Part shown: positions 1-9,406 of the stretch, in pieces
Layout of the letters: every line of letters starts with the position of its first letter
Position numbering within the stretch: position 1 is the first letter of the stretch
Assembly: GCA_963699535.1 (NCBI GenBank)
Contig: CAVOUJ010000021.1
Coordinates: 31,149-95,148 of the forward strand
Direction of reading: 5' to 3'
Length of the DNA: 64,000 nt
From: VBDM01 sp963699535
GTDB taxonomy: Bacteria; Pseudomonadota; Gammaproteobacteria; Burkholderiales; SG8-39
Made by a program: the position numbers and the translations under genes
Notes under the pieces: generated by a model
Told to the model about the DNA's origin: nothing
Seen by the model: the letters and a program-made list of their open reading frames with translations, nothing else
The model's database searches: none

Positions 1-162
1 AACGAAAACGACCTGCATCCCACCGCCCAGACCGGCGGCGAGAACGGCGTGAAGGCCAGCTCGGCCCCAACCGACGACAACCTCAAGAACAGCGGCTACC
101 TGCTCCGTGGTTGGCTTTCGGTCAGGAAAATCGGCGAAGTGAAGCGCAAGGTGCTGGACTGA
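1..162 (+). CDS. C-terminal end of an unrecognised protein (5' truncated by window edge)
   Basis: An open frame runs from base 1 to a TGA at 160-162 and gives 53 residues ending in the basic segment KIGEVKRKVLD. It is polar and rich in Asn, Asp and Gly, and then basic at the end. No domain is recognisable in so short a piece. Codon use looks coding. The frame could extend left of the window, which would settle what it is. Confidence 0.4.
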   Translation, partial: NENDLHPTAQTGGENGVKASSAPTDDNLKNSGYLLRGWLSVRKIGEVKRKVLD

Positions 163-188
163 TCGCGGGCCTCGCGAGCCACACTGCG
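156..188. repeat. Degenerate direct repeat, copy 1
   Basis: GGACTGATCGCGGGC followed by CTCGCGAGCCACACTGCG matches 2091-2127 except for a 4-base gap and single substitutions. The copy overlaps the stop codon of the preceding partial gene. The two copies flank the MBL-fold gene at a distance of about 1.9 kb. Confidence 0.5.
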
Positions 189-630
189 CGATCCGCACCG
201 CGTCCACCAAGACCAGACTTCCTGGCGACGCGTTTGCTCAACGATAAGAAGATCAATCGTCCCGTCAACTGATTCCACTCGCGGACCGAGCCTGCCGGGA
301 AAGTGAAAGAATCGATGGGCAGGTCGCCCTGTGGCCCGCACGGTGAGGTCGATTAGAGCCTGTGGCAGGACAATTGCTACAGCATGTGGTCGAGGAAGCC
401 GATGCCGGGCTGGACAGTCGTAGATGCCCGTGCCGTCTGGATCGACACTCGCCGACACCTGGGTTTCCTTGGTTTTGCGTTCGACGCTGGGGCACCCCCT
501 GGGTCCGGCCCGGGACGGCCAGAAATCGGCGCGGTTTCTACACTTTCGGGGACACGCATGCCAGTGCCGAGGCGTATCAATGGCGTGATACCCTTCGGCG
601 GGTAGGCTGCAGCGGAGCAATGAGAGCATC
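163..630. other. Gap without a supported gene
   Basis: All six frames hold only short open stretches with poor coding character. It starts with one copy of a degenerate direct repeat (156-188) that recurs at 2091-2127, on the other side of the MBL-fold gene. Read on the minus strand, both copies resemble the same short peptide end (AVWLA...), so they may be remnants of one duplicated gene end. Confidence 0.4.
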
Positions 631-2037
631 ATGGCATTCACCTTTGAGACCTTGGGCAACGCGACGGTACAGTTCGCGGTCGACGGCAAGCCGATCCTCA
701 GCACCGATCCCTGGCTCGCCGGCACCTGCTATTTCGGCAGCTGGGCGCTCGACCATGCGCTGACCGAGGCGGAGATCGGCCGCATCCTGGACTCCGAGTA
801 CATTTGGATCTCGCACGGGCATCCCGACCACCTACATCACGAGTCGCTCGCCCGCTTGCCCAAGGGCAAGACCATCATGGTGCCCGATCACTACGACCGC
901 GACATCGCGGACTTCCTCGCCGCTGAGGGCTTTAAGGTCGAGATCCTGGCGTACCGGAAATGGCGCCGCCTGCACCCCGGGCTCGAGGTGTTGTGCATCG
1001 ACAACGAGAACCAGGACGCCATCCTGATCACCCGGTTCGGCGACGCGCTGGTGATCAATCTCAACGATTCCCCCTCGTTCGGCGAGGAGGGATTCATCGC
1101 CGGTCTAGTCAAGGCGCATCCGAACGACCAGGTGTTCGCGTTGGCGCTGTGCTCGATCGATGCCGACATGCTGAATTTCGTCGATGCCGAAGGCCGTCGG
1201 GTGGTGGAGGGACCGGAGGTGCGCAAGCCCGGCGCGATCTGGGCGCTGGCCCGGCGGGTCGAGCAACTGGGCGCCCGGTTTTACTGCTGCTCCTCCTCCC
1301 AGCACGTGTATGTGCGCGCCGACACGGTGTGGGCGAACCCCTATCGCATCACGATCGAAGACCTGCGGCGGCATTGGAACCGGCCGAAGGTGGCGCTGAT
1401 CCCGCCCTTCGTCACCATGGACGTCGCCACCGGCCGCTTCGTCGAGAATCATCCGAACGGGCAGACCGACTTTAGCCAAGTCACCGACCGGACCGGGGAC
1501 GACGACTGGAACGAGCGCTTGTCGGCCGAAGAATGGGACAAGGTCGAGGCGTTCTTCCGGCGCTTCGAATTGCTCGGCCGGCACATCGCCTTCGTCGAGG
1601 TCGCGGTCGGCGGAGAGGTACGGCGCGTGCCCACACGTCCGGGGCGGTCGGCGCGCGCGGATGGCGGCGACGGCGTCACCTTCTACGTGCCACGCCGGTC
1701 GCTCCTCGACACCGTCGCCTATGGCTATTTCGACGACCTGCTGATCGGGAACTTCATGCGCACCCGGTTGCACGGCCGGGCCAGCCTGTATCCATATGTG
1801 AGCCCGGTGATCGCTAAGCTCGGCGGCAATGCCAAGGTGTTCGATCGCCGCCAGCATTTGGCGTTCCTGTGGCGCTATCTCCGTCGCAATCCGGTGGGCT
1901 TCCTGCGCTGGCGCCTGGAGCGATGGAGTAATTTCGTCCTAGTGCCGGCGATCCGCGACTGGGCGGCGCGATTGGGCGTGTTCGGCATGCTGAAGCGGAT
2001 CTACCGCGGCTGGATTCTCCGCGATCCGATGAAGTAG
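631..2037 (+). CDS. Metallo-beta-lactamase-fold metal-dependent hydrolase
   Basis: This is a 468-residue cytoplasmic protein with no signal peptide. Near residues 61-67 it has SHGHPDH, the HxHxDH metal-binding signature of the metallo-beta-lactamase fold, preceded by a STDPWL segment typical of UlaG/CMP-Neu5Ac-hydroxylase-like branches. A second conserved-looking acidic stretch (LINLNDSPSF, about 145) fits a further metal ligand region. The C-terminal 150 residues are basic and Trp-rich. Proteins of this branch often sit in surface-polysaccharide regions, which suits the EPS locus further on, but the substrate cannot be inferred. The ATG at 631 is the first plausible start after the gap. The gene stands alone on this strand. 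Confidence 0.75.
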   Translation: MAFTFETLGNATVQFAVDGKPILSTDPWLAGTCYFGSWALDHALTEAEIGRILDSEYIWISHGHPDHLHHESLARLPKGKTIMVPDHYDRDIADFLAAEGFKVEILAYRKWRRLHPGLEVLCIDNENQDAILITRFGDALVINLNDSPSFGEEGFIAGLVKAHPNDQVFALALCSIDADMLNFVDAEGRRVVEGPEVRKPGAIWALARRVEQLGARFYCCSSSQHVYVRADTVWANPYRITIEDLRRHWNRPKVALIPPFVTMDVATGRFVENHPNGQTDFSQVTDRTGDDDWNERLSAEEWDKVEAFFRRFELLGRHIAFVEVAVGGEVRRVPTRPGRSARADGGDGVTFYVPRRSLLDTVAYGYFDDLLIGNFMRTRLHGRASLYPYVSPVIAKLGGNAKVFDRRQHLAFLWRYLRRNPVGFLRWRLERWSNFVLVPAIRDWAARLGVFGMLKRIYRGWILRDPMK

Positions 2038-2090
2038 CAGCCCCGCGCGCCTCACGGAAGGCTGCGCACCAATTCGGCGGCGAGGTCGAG

Positions 2091-2127
2091 GGACTGATCG
2101 CGGGCCAAATTCGCGAGCCATACTGCG
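2091..2127. repeat. Degenerate direct repeat, copy 2
   Basis: This is the second copy of the 156-188 repeat. On the minus strand the frame through it reads DDAVWLANLARDQS and continues to a TGA near 2052, so it looks like the tail of an old gene. Copy 1 has lost 4 bases in this frame. Confidence 0.45.
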
Positions 2128-2209
2128 TCATCGACACTACCGGCAGGGTAAAGGCAAGGCGAGGGATTACCCCCGCCTCCTGCTGGATCAACAGCTGAGT
2201 CGCCGGCGA

Positions 2210-4414
2210 TTACTGGGTAGTGCCGGTCGTGGTGACGGAGCTCGGAGTGGTTCCCGCCCCTGCCGCCGTGCCGATGCTCGTCAAGGCCCCGTTCGAGGCG
2301 TTGATGCTGAAGCCCGAGACGTTGCCGGAGCCGCTGTTCGCCACGTAGGCGAACTTGCCGGACGGGATCGACGGTGACGGAGACGGCGTGGTCCCCGCCG
2401 TCGTGCTGGCACCCGCGGTCAGGTTGCCGTTCGAGTCCAGAGTGTATCTCGAAACGACGTTGCCACTGCCGCTGTTCGCCACGTAGACGAACCTGCCGGA
2501 GGCGTCGACGGTGACGGAGACGGGATTGGTCCCGGCAGTGAACGGCGAGAGGGAGGCCGGAGTGAGCGAGCCGGGGATGGCACAGGGTTCAGGACGGGGT
2601 CCCGGGAGTCGATCGTGTAGGCCGAGACGTTGCCGCCGGCGTTCGCGACATAGGCGAAGCGCCCGGAGGGATTCGACGTCTACCGACTGGAAACCGATAC
2701 CCGCGGCGAACGGTCGGCAGTCGAACGGCGTGAGCGCGCCGGTGCTCGCGGTGATCGTGTAGGCCGAGACGTGGCCGGCCGGCGTTCGTGACGTAGGCGA
2801 ACCGCCCGGCCGGAATCGACGGCTGACCGATATCGGATTGGTACCCGCCAGGAAGTCCGCGCCACTGCAGGTCGCTCCACCGCCACAGTTGATCTGAGTA
2901 AGCGCGCCAGTGCCGCCGAGTCGGAGTCGATCGTGTAGGCCGAGACGGTGGCGGATCCGGCGTTCGCGACATATACGAACCGACCGGTGCCATCCACGCG
3001 ACCGACTGGGGACTTGGTCCCTGCGGCGACAGCAGCACCGACACTCGTAAGCGTTGCCGTGCCGGAGTTGATCGTATAGGCTGAGACGTTGCCGCCGCCG
3101 TTCGCGACATAGGCGAAGCGACCGGTGGGATCCACGCTGACCGAGGCCGGGATTGGTCCCTGTCGCACAGTCGCGCATTGCAGCCGACCGCTGCAATTGA
3201 TGTGCGCGAGCAACCGCTGCCGGGATTGATCGTATACGCCGACACATTGTTGGAGCCGACATTCGTCACGTAGGCGAACTTCGGCGTGTACACGAGCGGC
3301 ACGCCCTTGGTCATGGCCATACCTTCAGTTGCTGGCGCGGCCGGCGAACGTGGACAAGGCGGTTCAAGGCTCCGGTCGTTCCGGTCGATGCTGTACGCCG
3401 AGACGTTGTTGGAGCCAGCATTCGCCACGTAGGCGAACTTGCCGGTCGAGTCGATGGCGACGGAGACGGGACTGATCCCCGCCGGCACTGTATCGACAGC
3501 AGTCAGGGCGCCGGTCCCGGGTGTGATCTTGTAGGCCGAGACGCTGAAGCCGGATTCATTCGCCACGTAAACGAACTTGCCTGACGGGTCGACGGTGACC
3601 CAGAGCGGGATGGTCCCGCCGTGACGCAATCGGCAAGCCGCACGGCGGTGAGCGCGCCGGCGCTCGGACCGGTCAGCGTGATCGCTGAAGGCCGAGATGC
3701 TGTCGGAGCCGTCGTTCGCCACGTAGGCGAACTTGCCCGGACGGGTCGACGGTGACGGAGCGGGCACCAGTGCCCCCCGTCGTATATGGCGAGCCGGAAA
3801 CTTGCGTGAGCACGCCGCTGCTGGAGTTGATCGCGTAGGCCGAGACCGTGTGGGAGCTGTTATTCGCGACGTAGGCGAACTTTCCTGACGGGTCGATGGT
3901 CACGGAGCGGGGATTGGCCCCCGCCGCGAAGTTTGCGCCAAGGCAGCCGGTACTGCAGACAATCTGATTGAGCGCGCCGCTGCCGGAGTTGATCGTATAC
4001 GCCGAGACGCTGTTGCTGCCGTCATTCGCCACGTAGGCGAACTTGCCGGTCGGATCGACGGTGACCGAATACGGATTGAACCCGGCGCCAAACGGCGAGC
4101 CGCTGACTTCCGTGAGCGCGCCGGTGCTCGCGTTGATCGTATAGGCCGAGACCGTGCTCGGGTTAGATGCTGTCGCCGTTGTTGGCCACGTAGACGAACT
4201 TGCCCAAGGGATCGACCGCGACCGAGATCGGCTTGGTCCCCGCGCCGATGTAGCCGTTGAAGCGCAACTGCCCGCTCGTCGCGTTCACCGTGTAGATGGA
4301 CACGCTGGCGTCGTTGAAATTCGCCACGTAGGCAAAGCGCGGCGACGGCGTGACGCAGGTGACGTGACGCTGGTGATATTGCCACTCGTCACGGCCCGAC
4401 CGTACCCGAGCCAC
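2210..4414 (-). pseudogene. Frame-broken YVTN beta-propeller region, probably the C-terminal half of the large lipoprotein
   Basis: Across three frames the minus strand encodes about 14 copies of the YVTN beta-propeller unit, with cores such as FAYVANDGSNSVSAYTIN and linkers such as SVTVDPSGKFAYVAN. Fourteen units would make two seven-bladed propellers (inference). At least six single-base frame breaks interrupt it, near 4395, 4370, 4165, 3740, 3630, 3340 and further on; the last frame ends at the stop at 2210. Its first repeats begin where the upstream 13-repeat lipoprotein stops, and a one-base correction near 4395 joins them. YVTN proteins of this kind are secreted or surface proteins of unknown ligand. 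It may be a true pseudogene or a stretch of consensus errors in repetitive GC-rich DNA. Confidence 0.65.
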
Positions 4415-7400
4415 CGTTCGTGACCGTGCAGGTCTGGCTCAGAACCGTGGGCTGCGTGAAGACCGTCACGGCGTAGGTCGATCCGCTCAAGACGGGCGTG
4501 GTGAAGGTGAACGCGCCGTCGGCCAAGATCGTCTTGTTGTCGCCGCCGTTGTTCCGCAGCACCAGGCCCGTGCCGGCGAGCCCGGTGACGTTGCCGCCGA
4601 TCGTGTAGGTGTTGGTCGTGCAGACGATGTTGACGCTGGCGATATCGGCATTCGTCACCGTGCCCGTGGCGCTGGCGGGCGGGGTAAACGCGCAGGTCTG
4701 GGTCGGGGTGCTCGGCGGCGTCTGCACCGTCACCGTGTAGGTCTGCCCGCTCGCAATCTTCGTAGTGAAGGCAAAGGTGGTGGCGTTGGCCAGGACCGTG
4801 AGATCGTTTCCGCCGTTGTTCCGCAGCACCAGGCCCGTCCCCGTGAGCCCGCTGATCGTGCCCCCGATCGTGTAGGTGTTGGTCGTGCAGACGATGTTGA
4901 CGCTGGCGATATCGGCATTCGTCACCGTGCCCGAGGCGCTGGCCGGCGGGTTGAACACGCAGGTCTGGGTGGGCGTGCTCGGCTGCGTTTGCACCGTCAC
5001 CGCATAGGTCTGCCCGCTCGCAATCTTCGTCGTGAAGGCAAAGGTGGTGGCGTTGGCTAGGACCGTGAGATCGTTTCCGCCGTTGTTCCGCAGCACCAGA
5101 CCCGTGCCCGTGAGCCCACTGATCGTGCCCCCGATCGTATAAGTGTTGGTCGCGCAGGAAACATTGACATTGACGTCCGCCGCTCCTACGGTGCCTGTCG
5201 GAGCACTGACCGTACAGGTCTGGCTCGGAAGTGTCGGCTGCGTGAGAACGGTCACGTTGTAGGCCGCACCGCTCGCGATCTTCGTGGTGAAGTTGGACGA
5301 GCCGTTCGTCGTGACCGTCTTGTTGTCGGTGCCATTGTTCTGCAGCACCACTCCCGTTGTCGTGCCCGCAGTCGAGAGCCCGCTGACCGTGACTCCGATA
5401 AAGTAGGTATTGGTCGTGCAGGAGATGCTGATATTCGTGACAGGCCCTGTGATCGGCCCCGCGCCATTCGCCGTGACCGTGCAGGTCTGCGTGGGGTTGC
5501 TGGGCTGGGTGAAGACGGTGACGCTGTAGTCCGAGCCGTACGCAACGTGGTTGACGAAGGTGAAGCTGGTGGCGGCGGCCGAGACCGTGAGATCCTCGGT
5601 GTTGATGCCGGAATCATAGGTGTTCCGCAGCTTCAGGCCCGTACCGGTCAGCCCGGTGATGGTGCCCCCGACCGCGTAGGTGTTGGTCTGGCAACTAACC
5701 CCGATGTTGGCCACGCTCGCACCGGCGAGCGTTCCGCTGCCGTTGGTCACCGAGCAGTTTTCCTGGATCGGCGGCACGAACACCGTGACGACGTAGCTCG
5801 AGCCGTCAAGGATGGCAGGGAATGTGAAACCTCCGTTCGCAGCCACCGGGAGGTTGGTAGTCCCATTCAGTCTGAGGGTCAGGCCGCCGCTGCCGGTGTT
5901 GATGCCGCTCACCGTTCCCCCGACCGTGAAGGTGTTGGTCACGCAATTGACGGCGACGTTGGTGACGTGGGCGCCGCCCACCGTACCCGAGCCGTTCGTG
6001 ACCGTGCAGGTCTGGCTGAGGTTGCCGGGCTGCGTTTGCACCGTCACGGCATAGGTCTGGCCGCTCGCGATCGGCGTGGCTGAAGGTGAAGCCGAAGGGG
6101 CCGGTCTTCGGGATCGTGATCTCATCGGCGGGATGTTGTTGTTCCGCAGCATCAGGCCCGCACCCGCGAGTCCGGTGACCGTGCCGCCGATCGAGTAGTT
6201 GTTGGTCGTGCAGGCGATGCTGACGTTGGAGATGTCCCCTCCTCCCACGGTGCCCGAGCCGTTGGCGGTGACCGTGCAGGTTTGGGTCGGAGTGGTGGGC
6301 TTCGTTTGCACCGTCACCGCATAGGTCGCGCCGCTCGCAATCTTCGTGCTGAAGGCAAAGGTGGTGGCGTTCGCCGGGACCGTGAGATCGTTGCCGCCGT
6401 TGTTCCGCAGCACCAAGCCCGTGCCGGTGAGCCCGGTGATCGTGCCCCCGATCGTGTAGGTGTTGGTGACGCAGGTGACCGCAACAGTGGTGACGGGGCC
6501 GCTCCCCACGGTGCCCGAGCCGGCCGCGACCGTGCAGGTCTGGCTGGGATTGGTCGGCTGCGTGAGGACGGTCACGTTGTAGGCCAGGCCGCTTGCAACC
6601 GGTGTGCTGAAGGTGAAGGGGCCGTTGCTCGAAACCACCAGGTTGGTCGTGTTGTTATTGTTCAGGACCAGACCCGTGCCGGCGAGCCCGCTGACGGTGC
6701 CCCCTACGGCGAAGCTGTTGGTGACGCAGGTGACCGAGACGTTAGTGACATTGGTGATCGGCGTTGTGCCCGAGCCGCTGGTGACCGTGCAGGTCTGGCT
6801 GGGATTGGTCGGCTGCGTGAGGACGGTCACGCTGTACGGCGAACCGATCGCCACAGGCGTCCCGAAGGTGAACGGGCCGGCGGACGTGACGGCGAGGCTG
6901 TCGCCGCCGTTGTTTTGCAGCACCAGCCCTATCCCCGTGAGCCCGAAGACCGTGCCCCCGATGGTGGAGCTGTTGGTCGCGCATGTGATCGCGACGTTGG
7001 TGACATTGCCGGTCACGGTGCCCGAGCTGTTGGCGACCGCGCAGGTCTGTGTGGGGTTCGTGGGCTGCGCGACGACCGCGACGCTGTAGGTCGAGCCGTA
7101 CGCAATCGGCGTGCTGAAGACGAAGCCGCCATTTAGGGTCACCGCGAGATCGTCGCCGCCGTTGTTCCGCAGCACCAGACCCGTGCCCGCGAGCCCGTTG
7201 ACCGTGCCCCCGACGGAGTACGTATTGGTCGTGCAGGTAATCGCGACGTTGGCAACGTTCGCCCCGGCGAGCGTGCCGCTGCCGTTCGCAACCGTGCAGA
7301 CCTGCTGAATCGGCGGCGTGAGCACCGTGACAAAGTAGGGCAAGCCGTCGAGAATCGGCGTGCCGAACGAAAAAGCCCCGTTCGCGACTATCGAAGCCTG

Positions 7401-7853
7401 ATAGAGCGTTCCGTTGACATTCAGTCTGAGAGTGAGGCCGGAGGCGTTGTAGCCGGATACGGCGCCCCCGATCGTGAAGCTATCCGTGGTGCAGGAAACG
7501 CTGACGTTGCTGACGTCTGCGCTGACCGTGCCCGCGCCATTCGTGACCGTGCAGGTCTGGCTGAGGTTGGTCGGTTGAGTGAGTACGGTGACGCTGTAAG
7601 CGTTGCCGCTCGTGATGCGCGTGCTGAAGGTGAACGCGCCGTTTGCCGGGATTGGGAGATTGTCGCCGCCGTTGTCCTGCAGCACGAGGCCGGTGCCGGA
7701 TAGACCCGAGACCGTGCCACTGACGGTGTAGGTCGGAGGAGGAGCGCTTTCGCCACCTCCCCCGCCGCCGCATGACGCGAGAAGCAGCGCGAGCGCAAGC
7801 CCGCAAAAACCAGAACTGGAAATTCCCGTCGCCGCCGGAGTTCCTATGCGCAC
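4389..7853 (-). CDS. Large repetitive surface lipoprotein with 13 tandem beta-rich repeats
   Basis: The open frame codes about 1,150 residues. An N-terminal lipoprotein signal ends in the lipobox LLASC, followed by a Gly-rich tether and APPP. Thirteen repeats of about 85 residues follow, each with a core like GGTxSGLTGTGLVLRNNGG, then an FTFxTxIASG segment, a YxVTVxTQP segment and a QTCTVTNGSGTV segment with two conserved Cys. Units 11 and 12 (about 4,620-5,130) are nearly identical in DNA. The GTG at 7853 is preferred because GGGAGGGG lies 4-5 bases upstream. Between 6,070 and 6,135 two compensating indels garble about 20 residues of repeat 7. The frame ends in TVGP just where a beta-propeller region begins in another frame. 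Function is unknown; adhesion or matrix attachment is inference. Confidence 0.8.
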   Translation of the reverse strand: MRIGTPAATGISSSGFCGLALALLLASCGGGGGGESAPPPTYTVSGTVSGLSGTGLVLQDNGGDNLPIPANGAFTFSTRITSGNAYSVTVLTQPTNLSQTCTVTNGAGTVSADVSNVSVSCTTDSFTIGGAVSGYNASGLTLRLNVNGTLYQASIVANGAFSFGTPILDGLPYFVTVLTPPIQQVCTVANGSGTLAGANVANVAITCTTNTYSVGGTVNGLAGTGLVLRNNGGDDLAVTLNGGFVFSTPIAYGSTYSVAVVAQPTNPTQTCAVANSSGTVTGNVTNVAITCATNSSTIGGTVFGLTGIGLVLQNNGGDSLAVTSAGPFTFGTPVAIGSPYSVTVLTQPTNPSQTCTVTSGSGTTPITNVTNVSVTCVTNSFAVGGTVSGLAGTGLVLNNNNTTNLVVSSNGPFTFSTPVASGLAYNVTVLTQPTNPSQTCTVAAGSGTVGSGPVTTVAVTCVTNTYTIGGTITGLTGTGLVLRNNGGNDLTVPANATTFAFSTKIASGATYAVTVQTKPTTPTQTCTVTANGSGTVGGGDISNVSIACTTNNYSIGGTVTGLAGAGLMLRNNNIPPMRSRSRRPAPSASPSATPIASGQTYAVTVQTQPGNLSQTCTVTNGSGTVGGAHVTNVAVNCVTNTFTVGGTVSGINTGSGGLTLRLNGTTNLPVAANGGFTFPAILDGSSYVVTVFVPPIQENCSVTNGSGTLAGASVANIGVSCQTNTYAVGGTITGLTGTGLKLRNTYDSGINTEDLTVSAAATSFTFVNHVAYGSDYSVTVFTQPSNPTQTCTVTANGAGPITGPVTNISISCTTNTYFIGVTVSGLSTAGTTTGVVLQNNGTDNKTVTTNGSSNFTTKIASGAAYNVTVLTQPTLPSQTCTVSAPTGTVGAADVNVNVSCATNTYTIGGTISGLTGTGLVLRNNGGNDLTVLANATTFAFTTKIASGQTYAVTVQTQPSTPTQTCVFNPPASASGTVTNADIASVNIVCTTNTYTIGGTISGLTGTGLVLRNNGGNDLTVLANATTFAFTTKIASGQTYTVTVQTPPSTPTQTCAFTPPASATGTVTNADIASVNIVCTTNTYTIGGNVTGLAGTGLVLRNNGGDNKTILADGAFTFTTPVLSGSTYAVTVFTQPTVLSQTCTVTNGGSGTVGP

Positions 7854-7899
7854 GACCCCTCCCAGGGTCACAAAGCCTAACTACCCATGACGAAACACA

Positions 7900-7915
7900 A
7901 GCAAGCAACATGCCG
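7900..7915 (-). promoter_or_regulatory. Possible sigma-54 (-24/-12) promoter for the lipoprotein
   Basis: On the minus strand CGGCAT-GTTGC-TTGCT keeps the GG and GC dinucleotides at the right distance and has a perfect TTGCT -12 element; the -24 element has two mismatches. A start site would fall about 35 bases before the GTG at 7853. XrtA/PEP-CTERM regions are often RpoN-controlled, which is the only supporting context. Confidence 0.25.
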
Positions 7916-8150
7916 CTGAAGATGCCATCGCTTGAAGTCCCCGCGATGGTCGGGTTGGACGCCCAGCGCCACCCGTCTTAAACAACCTCAGCCTATGAAA
8001 CCAAGACAGTCCCGCTTTCGAATCGGCGTCTACTTTTTGGTTATCTGGATCTGCCTGAAAGGAACACTATCACAACACCGTCCGCCTACGGCCCGAAAAA
8101 TGTGACGGATTTCACACACGCGTGGCGAAATCTCGACTGTTCGTACTTAG

Positions 8151-9330
8151 TCAGTGACTTACCGGCTCAATCGACGGCACTGACGTTCCGGTCACCCTAA
8201 ACACATGAATCACGGGTCCGGCGGCGTCCGCGCCACGCTGCGACAAGTAGATCCGTTGGGTTTGGGGGTCGTAGGCAGCTCCACCCAGGAAGTGCGTGCT
8301 GCGGGCGTCTTCGAACGGAAGATTGAAAGTCCAAACGGCATACGGCTGGGGCTGATATTGCCGCTTGGTTCCCTTTTTTACTGCGAGGAGATCGTTGGCG
8401 TCGTAGGCCCAGACTTGGTAGACATACGGGTACCCGTGGACTCCCTTGTAGGGGTCGGCCGGGTCGCCGCAATCAGCCCCTTCGCCGTAGCAATAGCGAC
8501 CCACTCCGTGCCTGCCAAAAAAAAGCAGGCTGCGGGTTCCCCTCGGGAATACGACGCCAGAGATGCTGGACGTCAGGTTGTACACGGGATTGGTTGAACT
8601 CACCGGCCGCAGCGGGTTGGAGAGAGGATAGCCGAGTAAACGGGTAGCCGAACGGTCCGTCAGGCTAGGATCAAACACGGAGATCGAAGGGCCGCAAGAT
8701 TGAACGCTGGCGATCGAGAGACAGCACATCCCAGTAAGTGCGGGTCCACCCAGTAATCCCTGCCATTCTGGGGGCACCAAAGTCATGTAGCCACCGACAA
8801 AGTGAGGGTCGGAACCGACCGAATAGGGTCCTATGACTTGCCCGGTTGTCGACAACGACAGGGGCCTGGAAAAATGGGAGGCGCTTTGAGTACCGCCCCC
8901 ATCGTAATAGGAGAATCCCGTAACGATCAGCCTGCCGTTGTGGACCAGGTGACCGCCGATCTTCTTGGGATTCGAATCCGAGGGATTGATTCGGCCCAGC
9001 CTGCCTTCCGTCGCGTCCCTAAGCGGCTGCAAAACGGTTGCGGTCCTGAGCTCATCGAGCTTCGCGCTGTTTACTAGCAGCGGGAATGCCTATTTCCGCG
9101 GAGAACTGCACGTGGTCGTGCCCGGTAATGTACAAGGAGTTGTTCCCGGGGTTGTAGCCGAGGGCAGTCCCGCCATAGCTGAAGGTGGTAGCGTCGCTCG
9201 TGCCTTGCGGAACCCGAAAGGCGCCCTGATACGCGAGATTGTCCTTCTGGACAAGCGGGAAAGCCGTCGGGGCAGCACCGAGGGGTGCATTGAGGACGAT
9301 CAAGCTCAGAGCTGCCAGCGCGTGCCTCAC
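8151..9330 (-). CDS. Secreted protein of unknown function, frame-broken
   Basis: Two open frames belong together. The first carries a signal peptide (RHALAALSLIVLNAPLGAA) and then FPLVQKDNLAYQGAFRVPQG. The second continues with ELRTATVLQPLRDATEG to a TGA at 8151. One base out of frame near 9058 separates them. The start could be the GTG at 9330 or an ATG further up at about 9390. The mature part of about 370 residues is rich in Gly, Tyr and Pro, with segments like YNPGNNSLYITGHDH and AAYDPQTQRIYLSQRGAD that look like beta-propeller blades. I do not recognise the family. It lies directly downstream of the beta-helix gene on the same strand. Confidence 0.6.
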
Positions 9331-9406
9331 CTTCCCTCGAATGCGTCGCCAATCGCATCCCGAGCCTTCATGAACCTGGCTGCGTTCCATACACTCTGAT
9401 ATCAAA

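Noticed and set aside
4389..7853. CRISPR-like array suggested by the regular repetition
   Set aside because: The repeats are about 250 bases long, diverged, in frame and protein-coding.
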